From Bifidobacteriaceae bacterium (GTDB lineage: Bacteria > Actinomycetota > Actinomycetes > Actinomycetales > WQXJ01), in assembly GCA_031278675.1 (NCBI GenBank), contig JAITJY010000275.1:1-11796 (forward strand): a stretch of DNA of 11,796 bases, read 5' to 3'. The position numbers were made by a program, and so were the translations under genes. Positions 1-7,341 of this stretch are shown here, piece by piece (the stretch's first letter is position 1; each line of letters begins with the position of its first letter). The notes below the pieces were generated by a model. That model was not told where the DNA came from. It saw nothing but the letters and a program-made list of their open reading frames with translations, and did no database searches.

Positions 1-13
1 AAGGAGGACTACC

Positions 14-529
14 ATGCCATTTCGCCACATCGGTGGCTTGGATAATGAGACGCGCGCCATTGCCCTAGTCAAGCTGTTGCGGGAGCACCACTTGACCGTC
101 GCGACGGCCGAATCGCTGACAGGTGGGCTGGTCAGCGCCGTAATTGTGGACGTGCCGCGCGCCTCTGAAGTACTCCAGGGAGCCGTCGTCGCCTACAATA
201 ACACTGTGAAACAAGACGTACTCGGAGTAGACGCCGGGCTGCTCGAAGAACGCGGCGCAATAAACGGAACCACCGCCGCACAGATGGCTCTGGGGGTCAG
301 GCGGCTGCTGGGAGCAGACGTCGGCATCGCCACCACAGGCGTCGCCGGACCGGACCCGGCCGATGGCGCCGAACCAGGAACCGCCTACGTCGCGGTGTCT
401 TGGGCGCGGGACGAGCCGGCCATCAGGGCGCTCCGGCTGACCGGGACACGCGCCGAAGTCAGGACCCAGGTGGTGACCCGCGCGCTCGAACTGGCCGAAG
501 CGACCATCCGGCAGACCTCTGGAATATAG
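14..529 (+). CDS. cinA: CinA C-terminal domain protein (nicotinamide-nucleotide amidohydrolase, PncC type)
   Basis: A 171-residue stand-alone CinA C-terminal domain. The family hydrolyses nicotinamide mononucleotide to nicotinate mononucleotide plus ammonia (pyridine nucleotide salvage) in the cytoplasm. Seen in the sequence: the ATAESLTGG motif at residues 30-38 with the conserved Ser34, the AYNN segment near residues 60-63, and the TGVAGP motif at 108-113 followed by PGTAYVAV near 121-128. The usual N-terminal molybdopterin-binding-like domain of long CinA proteins is absent, which is common in Actinobacteria. The ATG start is set by a strong AAGGAGG at 1-7, six bases upstream, at the very edge of the window. 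In many actinobacteria pgsA precedes this gene and a ClgR regulator follows; the second half of that order is present here. Family assignment is secure. Enzymatic activity is inferred from the family. Confidence 0.93.
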   Translation: MPFRHIGGLDNETRAIALVKLLREHHLTVATAESLTGGLVSAVIVDVPRASEVLQGAVVAYNNTVKQDVLGVDAGLLEERGAINGTTAAQMALGVRRLLGADVGIATTGVAGPDPADGAEPGTAYVAVSWARDEPAIRALRLTGTRAEVRTQVVTRALELAEATIRQTSGI

Positions 530-688
530 TTCCATCGCTCGGTGTTTACCCGGTCGATGAACGGCCAAACGACAAAACCGGTGGCCACCGCGAACCGGCC
601 CAAGGGAGTAAAGCGGTACCGTATAACTAACAAACCAACTCCGATCCGGGAGAAGCAAGTCATCAAGCAGGCGAAGGAGGGCAAGCAC
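530..688 (+). promoter_or_regulatory. cinA-clgR spacer with possible clgR promoter
   Basis: This 159-nt gap is AT-richer than its neighbours and holds no convincing gene. A TATAACT string at 622-628 resembles a -10 element about 60 nt before the clgR GTG, but no good -35 box stands at the usual distance. I did not find a clear ClgR-type operator (CGCT/AGCG half-sites). The frame stays open from a GTG at 542, so a longer clgR start is formally possible but has no ribosome binding site. Confidence 0.3.
673..680 (+). promoter_or_regulatory. Ribosome binding site of clgR
   Basis: GAAGGAGG lies 8 nt before the GTG at 689. It decides the start of the regulator in favour of 689 over the upstream in-frame GTG at 542. 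Confidence 0.8.
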
Positions 689-985
689 GTGGTACTACTG
701 CGCAACGAACTGGGACACGTTCTGCGCACCAACCGCCTGCGCCAAAACCGCACGCTGCGCGAGGTCTCGGCGGCGGCCCGCGTTTCGCTGGGCTACCTGA
801 GTGAGGTCGAACGCGGCCAGAAGGAAGCCAGTTCGGAGCTACTCGCCTCAATCTGTGAGGCTTTGCATACGCCCTTGTCAGAGACGTTGCGCGAGGTCTC
901 CGACCGTCTCGCCGTCCACGAGACGGGTTGGGTCCCAGACACACCTGAGGCCCTGTTCGACAGCCAGTTGACGACCGTCGCCTGA
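689..985 (+). CDS. clgR: XRE-family transcriptional regulator, ClgR-like
   Basis: A 98-residue DNA-binding protein, nearly all of it one XRE helix-turn-helix domain (about residues 5-72). The N-terminal run MVLLRNELGHVLR, the TLREVSAAARVSLGYLSEVE recognition region at 22-41 and ERGQKEASSELL at 41-52 are typical of ClgR. Family members activate clp protease genes and other stress and repair genes in Streptomyces, Corynebacterium and Mycobacterium, and are themselves Clp substrates. The C-terminus here ends in small residues (LTTVA), which fits a degradable tail, but that is inference. Mycobacterial ClgR is slightly longer. The start was chosen by the GAAGGAGG at 673-680. The position just after cinA matches the conserved actinobacterial order. 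A neighbouring XRE paralogue is the only realistic alternative. Confidence 0.88.
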   Translation: MVLLRNELGHVLRTNRLRQNRTLREVSAAARVSLGYLSEVERGQKEASSELLASICEALHTPLSETLREVSDRLAVHETGWVPDTPEALFDSQLTTVA

Positions 986-1154
986 TGTCCCCAACTTCGC
1001 TGCGCCGGGCGCCCGGGTTCTTGCGCTGCGGGGTTTCGTGACATCCGACGATGCCGCCCCTTCCGCAAGCCGCCCGGGTTCTTGCGCTGCGGGGTTTCGC
1101 GGGGCCGGGGGCCGCAATCCGGCTCCGTGACCAGGGTTTGCGTCCAACAGTTGA
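986..1154. other. Convergent gap between clgR and nei
   Basis: Both flanking genes end here, so transcription converges. The gap contains two identical 29-nt repeats (annotated separately), a partial degenerate third copy near 994-1004 (CTTCGCTGCG), and a perfect 12-bp palindrome CCGGGCGCCCGG at 1005-1016. The palindrome and the CGCAAG/CTTGCG arms around 1064-1086 could act as transcription stops, but no T-tract follows. I see no gene. Confidence 0.5.
1010..1099. repeat. Two identical 29-nt direct repeats with a 32-nt interval
   Basis: The same 29 bases occur at 1010-1038 and 1071-1099 with no mismatch. They begin CGCCCGGGTTCTTGCG and end CTGCGGGGTTTCG. The interval 1039-1070 is 32 nt and unrelated. 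The 29/32 geometry equals that of type I-E CRISPR arrays, but there are only two copies, no paired C/G arms in the repeat centre and no cas gene in the window. An intergenic dispersed repeat is more likely. Confidence 0.9.
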
Positions 1155-1952
1155 TCAATCAGGCTGGCAAAGCGGGCAATAGAACGCGGGGCGGTCAAGC
1201 GGGGCCGGCCCCACTCGCATCACTTCGATTGGCGTCCCGCACCGGCGGCACGGCGCCCCTTGGCGCCCGTGGACCAAACTGGTCTTGCCCCTGCTAGTCA
1301 ATCCGGTGGCGGTGGGCGTCAGCGCCGCCGCAGAGCGTTTGAGGAGTTGGCGGGCGTAAGTCAGCAACCCTGGTAGGTCTTCGACGCGTTGCGCGGACCG
1401 GTCAGGCCGCACCCGCCATTCGAACAGCGATTCCGCCATGTAGATCGTCCCGATCCCGGCCACCACATGTTGATCCAACAGCGTCGCACCGATCCCGCGT
1501 TCGCCCTGGTCAGCTACCCGCTGTGCGGCTGCGACAGGATCGAACCCGTCCGCCATCACATCCGGCCCCAACTTGCCCGTCAGGCGTCCCACATCCCGTG
1601 TACGGATCAGGGTGGCCATCCCGAGCCGGTGGCCTATCGCGACCCAGGACTCGTTCGCCAGGACCGCCCGAGCGGTCCAACGGTTGGCGCGCGAACCCGG
1701 CCGAGGGCGCCCGCCCTCGGCCGTCTCAATCAGCCACAGTCCGTCCATCCTCAGATGAGACCGGAACGTGTAGCCCGAGTCGAGCTGCATCAGCACATGT
1801 TTCCCATAGGCTTCGACTGCCTCGACCCTCTGGCCGCTCAGGTCCACCCCGCCCAGGGAGGGCCAACGCAGCAGGCAATACGTGATGATGCGTCCGGTCA
1901 TGACCCGGTCCAGGTTCGCTGCAGCGCGCCGCAAGATGTCCCCCTCCGGCAC
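1155..1952 (-). CDS. nei: Fpg/Nei family DNA glycosylase (endonuclease VIII, Nei2-like)
   Basis: A 265-residue bifunctional DNA glycosylase/AP lyase of base-excision repair. The family removes oxidised bases. Seen: MPEGD at the N-terminus, with catalytic Pro2 and Glu3 exposed after Met removal; the GKHVLM loop with the conserved lysine (Lys51); HLRMDG at 66-71; the helix-two-turn-helix stretch LLDQHVVAGIGTIYMAE at 158-174; and a C-terminal zinc finger with Cys235, Cys238, Cys259 and Cys262. PEGD rather than PELPE points to Nei rather than MutM. The GTG start at 1952 is fixed by the need for Pro at position 2 and by AAGGAGG at 1962-1968. The frame stays open for another 126 codons upstream through tandem repeats, but this is not coding. 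It follows lhr on the same strand, as in mycobacteria (lhr beside nei2), so a shared repair role is likely. Confidence 0.94.
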   Translation of the reverse strand: MPEGDILRRAAANLDRVMTGRIITYCLLRWPSLGGVDLSGQRVEAVEAYGKHVLMQLDSGYTFRSHLRMDGLWLIETAEGGRPRPGSRANRWTARAVLANESWVAIGHRLGMATLIRTRDVGRLTGKLGPDVMADGFDPVAAAQRVADQGERGIGATLLDQHVVAGIGTIYMAESLFEWRVRPDRSAQRVEDLPGLLTYARQLLKRSAAALTPTATGLTSRGKTSLVHGRQGAPCRRCGTPIEVMRVGPAPLDRPAFYCPLCQPD

Positions 1953-1961
1953 TCGCTCTTC

Positions 1962-1968
1962 CCTCCTT
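1962..1968 (-). promoter_or_regulatory. Ribosome binding site of nei
   Basis: On the minus strand AAGGAGG stands 9 nt before the GTG at 1952. It confirms this start against the longer open frame that runs back to 2330. Confidence 0.85.
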
Positions 1969-2010
1969 CCCGCTTGCTTGTCGTATCTGTCCCCGGCCCG
2001 GCCGCGCCGG

Positions 2011-2297
2011 CCACCCCAGCGCTGGTCCAGCGTGGTGACGCTAGCCCGATGCCGTGCCAGCCACCCCAGCGCTGGTCCAGCGTGGTGACGGTAGCGCGAT
2101 GCCGTGCCAGCCACCCGAGCGCTGGTCCAGCGTGGTGACGCTAGCCCGATGCCACGCCGGCCACCCCAGCGCCGCTTGGCGTGGTGACGCCAGCCCGATG
2201 CCGCGCCGGCCACCCCAGCGCTGGTCCAGCGTGGTGACGCTAGCCCGATGCCACGCCGGCCACCCCAGCGCTGGTCCAGCGTGGTGACGCTAGCCCG
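2011..2297. repeat. Six-copy 50-bp tandem repeat, each unit with a hairpin
   Basis: Units start at 2011, 2061, 2111, 2161, 2210 and 2260. Five are 50-bp-register copies starting CCACCCCAGCGCTGGTCCAG or nearly so; the fourth is 49 bp and diverged; the last is cut short near 2297. A partial half-unit precedes the first copy (about 1991-2010). Each unit carries CGCTGGTCCAGCG, an inverted repeat that extends to CCA(G)CGCTG/CAGCGTGG around a 3-nt loop. In the fourth unit these arms become CGCC/GGCG, so pairing is kept. Small differences (GCCGTGCCAG, GCCACGCCGG, GCCGCGCCGG) distinguish the unit ends. It resembles a VNTR- or MIRU-like intergenic array. Confidence 0.95.
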
Positions 2298-2351
2298 GCG
2301 AGGCGCCGGTCCGGCGTATCTCAGGTCCATGGTGATCCTGGCTGGTTTGAT

Positions 2352-5300
2352 TCAGCGGCGCCCCCTCTTGACGAGTCCCGCCGGGGTGACCGCGAAACCC
2401 GCCGCGGTCAGCGCTCCCGCCGCAGGCGCTGCGGTGGCGTGGGCGGCCAACGAGTCCTCACCGTCCAGGCGCGCCACTTTGAGGGGCGCGAGTTTACCGC
2501 TGTCCACTGCCTCAGCCAAGACGCGTCCCGCCCGCCGAAGGCGGCCCTGATCCGAGTCAAAGGACAATACCGTACGCCCGCCGCGCTCCAGGTAGAACAC
2601 CGCCCTGCCGTCCACCAGCACCACACTGGCCCCGCCGATCCGTCCAGGCCGGTGCGTCCCGGGATGGTCCGGCCAGGGCAGGGCGGCCCCATAGGGGTTG
2701 GCTGGGTCTTGGGCAGCGAGGACCAGAGCTCCGGCGGCATCCGCCGCAGCACGGAGCTGGTCGGGGGCTCCGGGCAGGGCGAACTGCGACCCACCGAGCC
2801 GTTCCACGAAGTATCCGCGCCGGATGGCTCCAGCCTCTTCCATTGCACTCAGCACCGGATAGACCTGCGCAAATGAGGTCTCTGAGGCCGCCGAGCCGCG
2901 AGTCACAACACCGTAGCGTTCCAATAGCGCGGCGGCGGTCGCGGCCAGGCGCCGCTCCGGTGGGACACCGTCCAAGTGCGCCGCCGGGGTAGGCGCTAGA
3001 GCCCAGCGGGCCGCCAGTTCGGGTGCCACCGCCCGGGGGGCGGCCCAGCCGCCCCTCAAGCCCGCGCTACCCCCAGCCCAGGTGGGCCGGGCCAGGGCCC
3101 GGGGTCGCGGCGGTCGCCGCTGGACCCGGTGGGCGGTCTTGCCGCCGGTCAGGAACGCCCGTACCGGCCCGAACGAGTCAGCGGTGACCCAGCCGCCCCA
3201 GACGAGTTCCCAGAGCGCAGCGCGCAACTCGGTGGCGGATGGCTCCAGACCGAGGCGTTCAGCCAACTCGAATGGCAAGAAGGCGCCGCCGCCCCGGAGC
3301 GCGCCGAGCAGTTCTGCGGCCGTCGATTCGGCTGGCGGAGGCACGCCTTCAGCAAGGAGCACATCATCGGTGGCCAGCGCAAACAACCGGATCACCCCGT
3401 CAGCCGCAGTGGTCTTGCCTTCACCGACCCAGGCCACCTCACCTGCGGTGATCAACTCATCCAACGCGGCTGGCGTGTAATCCGTAACACGGCTGGGCAA
3501 CACCAAAGATTCCAGGGCAGAAGCAGGCAACGCGGCCCCGGCGAGGGCGGTCACGGCGGCCAGCACGCCATCTGCCCCGCTCAACCGGCCCAACTGCTGC
3601 CAGATCGGCGCGAAAGACCCCAACACGTGCCCTTCGACCGGCTCGATCTCCCGGCGCAGCGCCGCCAACGACCGGCGCCGCAGGCGCGTCAAGATGTCCG
3701 GGTCGCAGTAGTCCGGCCCGCCGCTCCCGCCGGCCTCTGCAGGGCGCAGGCGCCCCCGCCGGGCCTGGTTGCGTTTGACCGCCAACTCCAACTCGCGCTC
3801 CGCCTGGGCCGGCCCCAAAGCGAACTCCCGGGCCAGATCGCCCGCGCTGACCGGCCCGTGATGGCGTAGAAAACGCCTGGTCAGGGCCCCGAGCGGATCA
3901 CGCGCCGGAGCGAGGAACGCTTCCGGTAGACCCGGCGGCAAAGCCACGCCCAAGGCGTCGCGCAGCGCTGCGGCATCTTCCGCCACCGCCCAATGGGCGT
4001 TACCGCCGATCCTGACTTCGATCACCCGCCGCGCCCCCACCAACTGGTCCACCCAGGTCCGCCACGGCCCAGCCACCGACTCGCCGAGCCGCTCCGCGCT
4101 GAGCGGCCCCAACTCGCGCAGCAGGTCAGCCAGCGCCTCTGGGCTTACCGCCCGCCGCTCCGGTGTAGAGCGCGCTAGTTCGGCGTCGGTCGCCAACACC
4201 ACCGCCGGGTCCAAGAGTTCCGCCAGGTCACTGGCCGGACCCGCCCCGAGCAACTCCGCGAGCATGGCCGGGTCCAAACTGAGTGCCGCCGTGCGCCGCT
4301 CAGCGAGCGGCGCATCACCGTCATACAAGAACTGAGCGGTATACCCGAACGCCACAGCCGCCGCGAACGGCGATGGAGTGGGCGTGGTCACCTCCACCAC
4401 GCGAACTTGACGCTGTTCAATGCGTCGCATCAGCTCCGCCAAAGCGGGCACGTCGAAGTCCTCCTGGAGCGTCTCGCGGATCGCCTCCATGACCAGCGGG
4501 AAATCATCGAACCGGGCTGCGACCTGCAACAACTGGCCAGCCCTGTGCCGTTGCTGCCAGAGCGGTTGACGCTTGTCGGGGCCGCGGCGCGGCAACACCA
4601 GGGCGCGTCCGGCCGCCTCACGGAACCGTGCCGCGAACCGGCCCGTGCCGCTAACGGCTGTCGTGACGGCGGGGGCTACGTCATCGTGCGCTAAAAGCAA
4701 ATCCAACGGCGAATCTTCGGCGCCTTCCGGGAGCCGCAGCATAATCCCGTCGTCTGCTTGCATGACCTGGGCATCCAGGCCGTAGCGCGCCGCTAGGCGG
4801 GCGCTCAAAACCGTGGCCCACGCGCCGTTGACGGGCGCACCCCACAGCGAATGCACCATGACGCGGGTGTCGCCCAACTCGTCGGGGAAGCGCTCCACCA
4901 CGATGGTGCGGTCATCCGGTAACGCGCCGGTCGCCTCGCGCTGGTCAGCGAGGTAGGTGAGCAGGTTGGATGCCGCCCAATCGTCCAAACCTTCGCGGCG
5001 CAGGCGCCCCAGCGCATCAGGGCGGCTGAGCTGCCCGATCTCCCTGATGAACGCCCCGATCGCGGCGCCTAGTTCAGCGGGCCGGCCGGGGCCCTCGCCG
5101 TGCCAGAACGGGAAACGGCCGGGCAGCCCGGGCGCCGGCGTGACATAGACGGCATTGGGCGTGATCTGGCGAATCCGCCAAGTCGAAGACCCGAGCGTGA
5201 AGGTGTCCCCGATCCGCGATTCGTAGACCATCTCCTCATCGAGGTCCCCGACCCGCTTGGCGCTCTTCGGGTCGGCTTGTTCCCCGGCCAGGTAGACGGG

Positions 5301-6989
5301 GTAAACACCCCGGTCAGGGATGGTGCCGCCGGAGATCCGCGCAGTCAGGGCGGCGCCGGGCCGGGCCGTCAGTTCGCCGGTGGTGCGGTCCCTAACGAGG
5401 CGCGGTTTGAGTTCCGCGAAATCAGCCGAGGGGTATTGTCCTACCAGCATATCTAGTACAGCTTCAAACGAACGTTCGCCCAGGGTTTCGAATGGTGCAG
5501 CGCCGCGCACCAAGGCCCCAAGGTCGATGGCGTGCCACGGGTCCATCGCGACCATCGCCACGATCTGCTGCGCCAGCACGTCCAGCGGGTTGGCTGGGAT
5601 GTGGATCGCTTCGATTTGTCCTTGACGCATCCGTGCCGCAGTGACCGCAGCCGGCACCAGATTGCCGCGGTGGACCGGGTAGATCACGCCGCGACTGACC
5701 GCCCCGACGTGGTGTCCGGCCCGCCCCACCCGCTGCAGGCCCGCTGCGACCGATGGTGGGGTGGCGACCTGCACCACCAGGTCTATCGCTCCCATGTCAA
5801 TCCCGAGTTCCAGGGACGATGTCGCCACTACCGCCGGTAGGCGGCCCGCCTTCAGTTCGTTTTCGATCAGGGTGCGGCGTTCGCGGCTCATGGACCCGTG
5901 GTGGGCCATGGCGAGGGCCGGATCGACGACAGCAGCGGTCGCCCCGCCGCCAGCCTGGTCTGAGGCCGGTTGGGCCGCCGGGTCCGGCGGCGTGGGCGTG
6001 GTGCGTCCAGCGTAGGATTCGTTGATCCGCGCGGCGAGCCGTTCGGCTGCTAGACGCGAGTTGGCGAACACCAGCGTCGATTGGTGGGCGAGGATGTGGT
6101 CTACCACTGCCTCATGGACATGGGGCCAGATTGATCCGCCGCGGATCATTCCGGCGGCATCCCCGGGCACGTCGAGGCCGCCGTGCGGCCCGTAGCCTGC
6201 GTCGAACGTCTGGCTAGCGCCCAGATCGGTGAGGTCTTCGACCGGGAGTCTGACCGAGACGTCGATCACCTTGTCGGATTTGGGTTGGACAACGCGCACG
6301 CCACGGCGCCCTTCGCCAGCGGCGCCGCCAACGAACCGCGCCACCTCTCCTACGGGCCGCACCGTTGCGGACAAGGCGATGCGTTGGGCTTGGCCGGGCA
6401 ACAGCGCATCGAGGCGTTCCAACGACAGTGCCAGGTGGGCGCCGCGCTTGGTGCCAGCCAGCGCGTGGACTTCGTCGAGGATCACCGTGTCGACCCCGCC
6501 CAAACCATCCCGGGCAGATGATGTCAACACCAGGTAGAGCGATTCTGGTGTGGTGATCAAAATGTCTGGCGGTTTCTTGGCGAAGGCGCGCCGCGCCGCC
6601 GCAGGCGTGTCCCCGGTGCGCACTCCGACACGAATGTCCGGCACGCGGCGGCCCGCCGCCGCTAACCGATTCGAAATCCCGACCAACGGCGCCCTGAGGT
6701 TGCGTTCCACGTCGGCGGCGAGGGCCTTCAGCGGCGAAACGTAGACCACTCGGCACCGCAATCGCGGGTCTGGCGGGAGCGGCGTCTTCATTAGGCGATC
6801 TACGGCGGACAAGAATGCCGCGAGTGTCTTGCCGGACCCGGTTGGCGCTATGACCAGGGCGTGTTCGCCGGCTCGGATGGCTTCCCAAGCCCCTGCCTGC
6901 GCCGCCGTTGGCGCCGCGAAGGCGCCCGCGAACCATTCGCGCGTCGGTGGCGCGAACCAGTTGGGCACTTGGGCACTTGTTGAATCCAT
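2352..6989 (-). CDS. lhr: Lhr-type superfamily 2 ATP-dependent helicase (long form)
   Basis: A 1545-residue Lhr, the 3'-5' DNA-translocating, ATP-dependent helicase of DNA repair that prefers RNA:DNA hybrids in mycobacteria. Seen: Walker A APTGSGKT at 48-55, TTPES at 146-150, motif II DEVH at 172-175, SAT at 207-209, motif V SSLELGID at 391-398 and motif VI QRVGRAGH at 419-426. These are followed by the winged-helix and Lhr-specific core, then a roughly 700-residue C-terminal extension. The length matches mycobacterial Lhr (about 1500). The frame is intact. ATG 6989 was preferred over ATG 7022 because the protein then begins like relatives and because a promoter-like element occupies 6997-7019, leaving this ATG at the likely transcript start. 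Nei lies downstream on the same strand, as in mycobacteria. Damage induction is inferred from the promoter. Confidence 0.95.
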   Translation of the reverse strand: MDSTSAQVPNWFAPPTREWFAGAFAAPTAAQAGAWEAIRAGEHALVIAPTGSGKTLAAFLSAVDRLMKTPLPPDPRLRCRVVYVSPLKALAADVERNLRAPLVGISNRLAAAGRRVPDIRVGVRTGDTPAAARRAFAKKPPDILITTPESLYLVLTSSARDGLGGVDTVILDEVHALAGTKRGAHLALSLERLDALLPGQAQRIALSATVRPVGEVARFVGGAAGEGRRGVRVVQPKSDKVIDVSVRLPVEDLTDLGASQTFDAGYGPHGGLDVPGDAAGMIRGGSIWPHVHEAVVDHILAHQSTLVFANSRLAAERLAARINESYAGRTTPTPPDPAAQPASDQAGGGATAAVVDPALAMAHHGSMSRERRTLIENELKAGRLPAVVATSSLELGIDMGAIDLVVQVATPPSVAAGLQRVGRAGHHVGAVSRGVIYPVHRGNLVPAAVTAARMRQGQIEAIHIPANPLDVLAQQIVAMVAMDPWHAIDLGALVRGAAPFETLGERSFEAVLDMLVGQYPSADFAELKPRLVRDRTTGELTARPGAALTARISGGTIPDRGVYPVYLAGEQADPKSAKRVGDLDEEMVYESRIGDTFTLGSSTWRIRQITPNAVYVTPAPGLPGRFPFWHGEGPGRPAELGAAIGAFIREIGQLSRPDALGRLRREGLDDWAASNLLTYLADQREATGALPDDRTIVVERFPDELGDTRVMVHSLWGAPVNGAWATVLSARLAARYGLDAQVMQADDGIMLRLPEGAEDSPLDLLLAHDDVAPAVTTAVSGTGRFAARFREAAGRALVLPRRGPDKRQPLWQQRHRAGQLLQVAARFDDFPLVMEAIRETLQEDFDVPALAELMRRIEQRQVRVVEVTTPTPSPFAAAVAFGYTAQFLYDGDAPLAERRTAALSLDPAMLAELLGAGPASDLAELLDPAVVLATDAELARSTPERRAVSPEALADLLRELGPLSAERLGESVAGPWRTWVDQLVGARRVIEVRIGGNAHWAVAEDAAALRDALGVALPPGLPEAFLAPARDPLGALTRRFLRHHGPVSAGDLAREFALGPAQAERELELAVKRNQARRGRLRPAEAGGSGGPDYCDPDILTRLRRRSLAALRREIEPVEGHVLGSFAPIWQQLGRLSGADGVLAAVTALAGAALPASALESLVLPSRVTDYTPAALDELITAGEVAWVGEGKTTAADGVIRLFALATDDVLLAEGVPPPAESTAAELLGALRGGGAFLPFELAERLGLEPSATELRAALWELVWGGWVTADSFGPVRAFLTGGKTAHRVQRRPPRPRALARPTWAGGSAGLRGGWAAPRAVAPELAARWALAPTPAAHLDGVPPERRLAATAAALLERYGVVTRGSAASETSFAQVYPVLSAMEEAGAIRRGYFVERLGGSQFALPGAPDQLRAAADAAGALVLAAQDPANPYGAALPWPDHPGTHRPGRIGGASVVLVDGRAVFYLERGGRTVLSFDSDQGRLRRAGRVLAEAVDSGKLAPLKVARLDGEDSLAAHATAAPAAGALTAAGFAVTPAGLVKRGRR

Positions 6990-6996
6990 CGCGTCC

Positions 6997-7019
6997 ACTC
7001 TGCCACGAAGCACTGACAG
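6997..7019 (-). promoter_or_regulatory. PafBC/RecA-NDp-like DNA-damage promoter of lhr
   Basis: The minus strand reads CTGTCAGTG (7019-7011), then 8 nt, then CAGAGT (7002-6997), then 7 nt to the ATG at 6989. The published actinobacterial RecA-NDp/PafBC consensus is TTGTCRGTG-N8-TANNNT. The upstream part matches 8 of 9, the spacer is exact, and the -10 differs in its first base. The distance to the ATG implies a leaderless transcript. PafBC control of lhr is inference from this match and from the known damage regulons of mycobacteria. Confidence 0.6.
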
Positions 7020-7240
7020 CATAAGCGCAATCTGCCCTCAGGCCCGCCGCCCAGTGAGACCGATCCGCCCTGGCGCTGGGGCGCTCGAGGAGAGCGTTCG
7101 ACAGTGCTTGTCTGTCGCGTTTCCGCTGGTCACCGTCCCAGTACCCGCCTCACCAGATTCTTGACCCGTCAGTCGAGGCGCCAAAGACGGCGTCTTGGCT
7201 TCCCTCACATTGACCTGCCCGGCCCCGGTCATGTTTGACC

Positions 7241-7300
7241 AGCCCAGCCCAACCCAACCCAGCCCAGCCCAACCCAGCCCAACCCAGCCCAACCCAGCCC
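7241..7300. repeat. Twelve tandem ARCCC pentamers (telomere-like, G-quadruplex potential)
   Basis: Sixty bases are made of exactly twelve units, AGCCC or AACCC, in the order G G A A G G A G A G A G. The last part is a regular 10-bp alternation. On the minus strand this is (GGGYT)12: twelve runs of three guanines with 2-nt loops, enough for three stacked G-quadruplexes. It lies between the toxin stop (7342) and the lhr promoter, so the G-rich strand is the sense strand of both genes. Confidence 0.97.
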
Positions 7301-7341
7301 AGACGATGGCGCGTGGCCGAGGCCCACCCGTGGCGGGGCGG

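Larger units (their letters stand above)
1953..2351 (-). other. lhr-nei intergenic region
   Basis: A 399-nt spacer between two genes that are usually close together. Most of it is the 50-bp tandem repeat array at 2011-2297. The remainder is the nei leader with its RBS and about 50 nt after the lhr stop. Reading frames remain open through it on both strands, but the amino acid pattern changes frame with every 50-bp unit, so it is not coding. I see no clear separate promoter for nei, so nei is probably transcribed from lhr through the array. Confidence 0.6.
6990..7341 (-). other. Gap upstream of lhr
   Basis: About 350 nt without a gene. Next to lhr lies the PafBC-like promoter. Further up are an inverted repeat CGACAG-N7-CTGTCG at 7099-7117, a cluster of half-sites TGACC/GGTCA/TGACC at 7211-7215, 7227-7231 and 7236-7240, and the pentamer tract at 7241-7300. 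An open frame on the minus strand (7038-7292) only translates the pentamer tract into a Gly-Trp-rich run and is not credible as a gene. Confidence 0.5.

Noticed and set aside
65..688. 207-codon minus-strand frame over cinA
   Set aside because: Antisense to a clear CinA domain; no RBS and no recognisable domain.
542..688. 49-codon N-terminal extension of ClgR from GTG 542
   Set aside because: No RBS, composition unlike the family, and a strong RBS exists for GTG 689, which yields the typical ClgR N-terminus.
1389..2138. 249-codon plus-strand frame opposite nei
   Set aside because: Antisense shadow of nei that runs on into the repeat array; low-complexity composition.
1953..2330. N-terminal extension of Nei by 126 codons through the tandem repeats
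   Set aside because: Fpg/Nei enzymes need Pro directly after the initiator Met; GTG 1952 gives this and has a perfect RBS. The extension shifts frame in each 50-bp unit and is only open because of high GC.
3129..3869. 246-codon plus-strand frame inside lhr, and similar long antisense frames in lhr and nhaA
   Set aside because: Antisense shadows of well-conserved coding sequence in high-GC DNA; their residues are Arg/Pro/Gly-rich without domain features.
7038..7292. 84-codon minus-strand frame with a Gly-Trp-Val-Gly-Leu repeat
   Set aside because: It only translates the pentamer tract, has no RBS, and the rest has no protein-like pattern.
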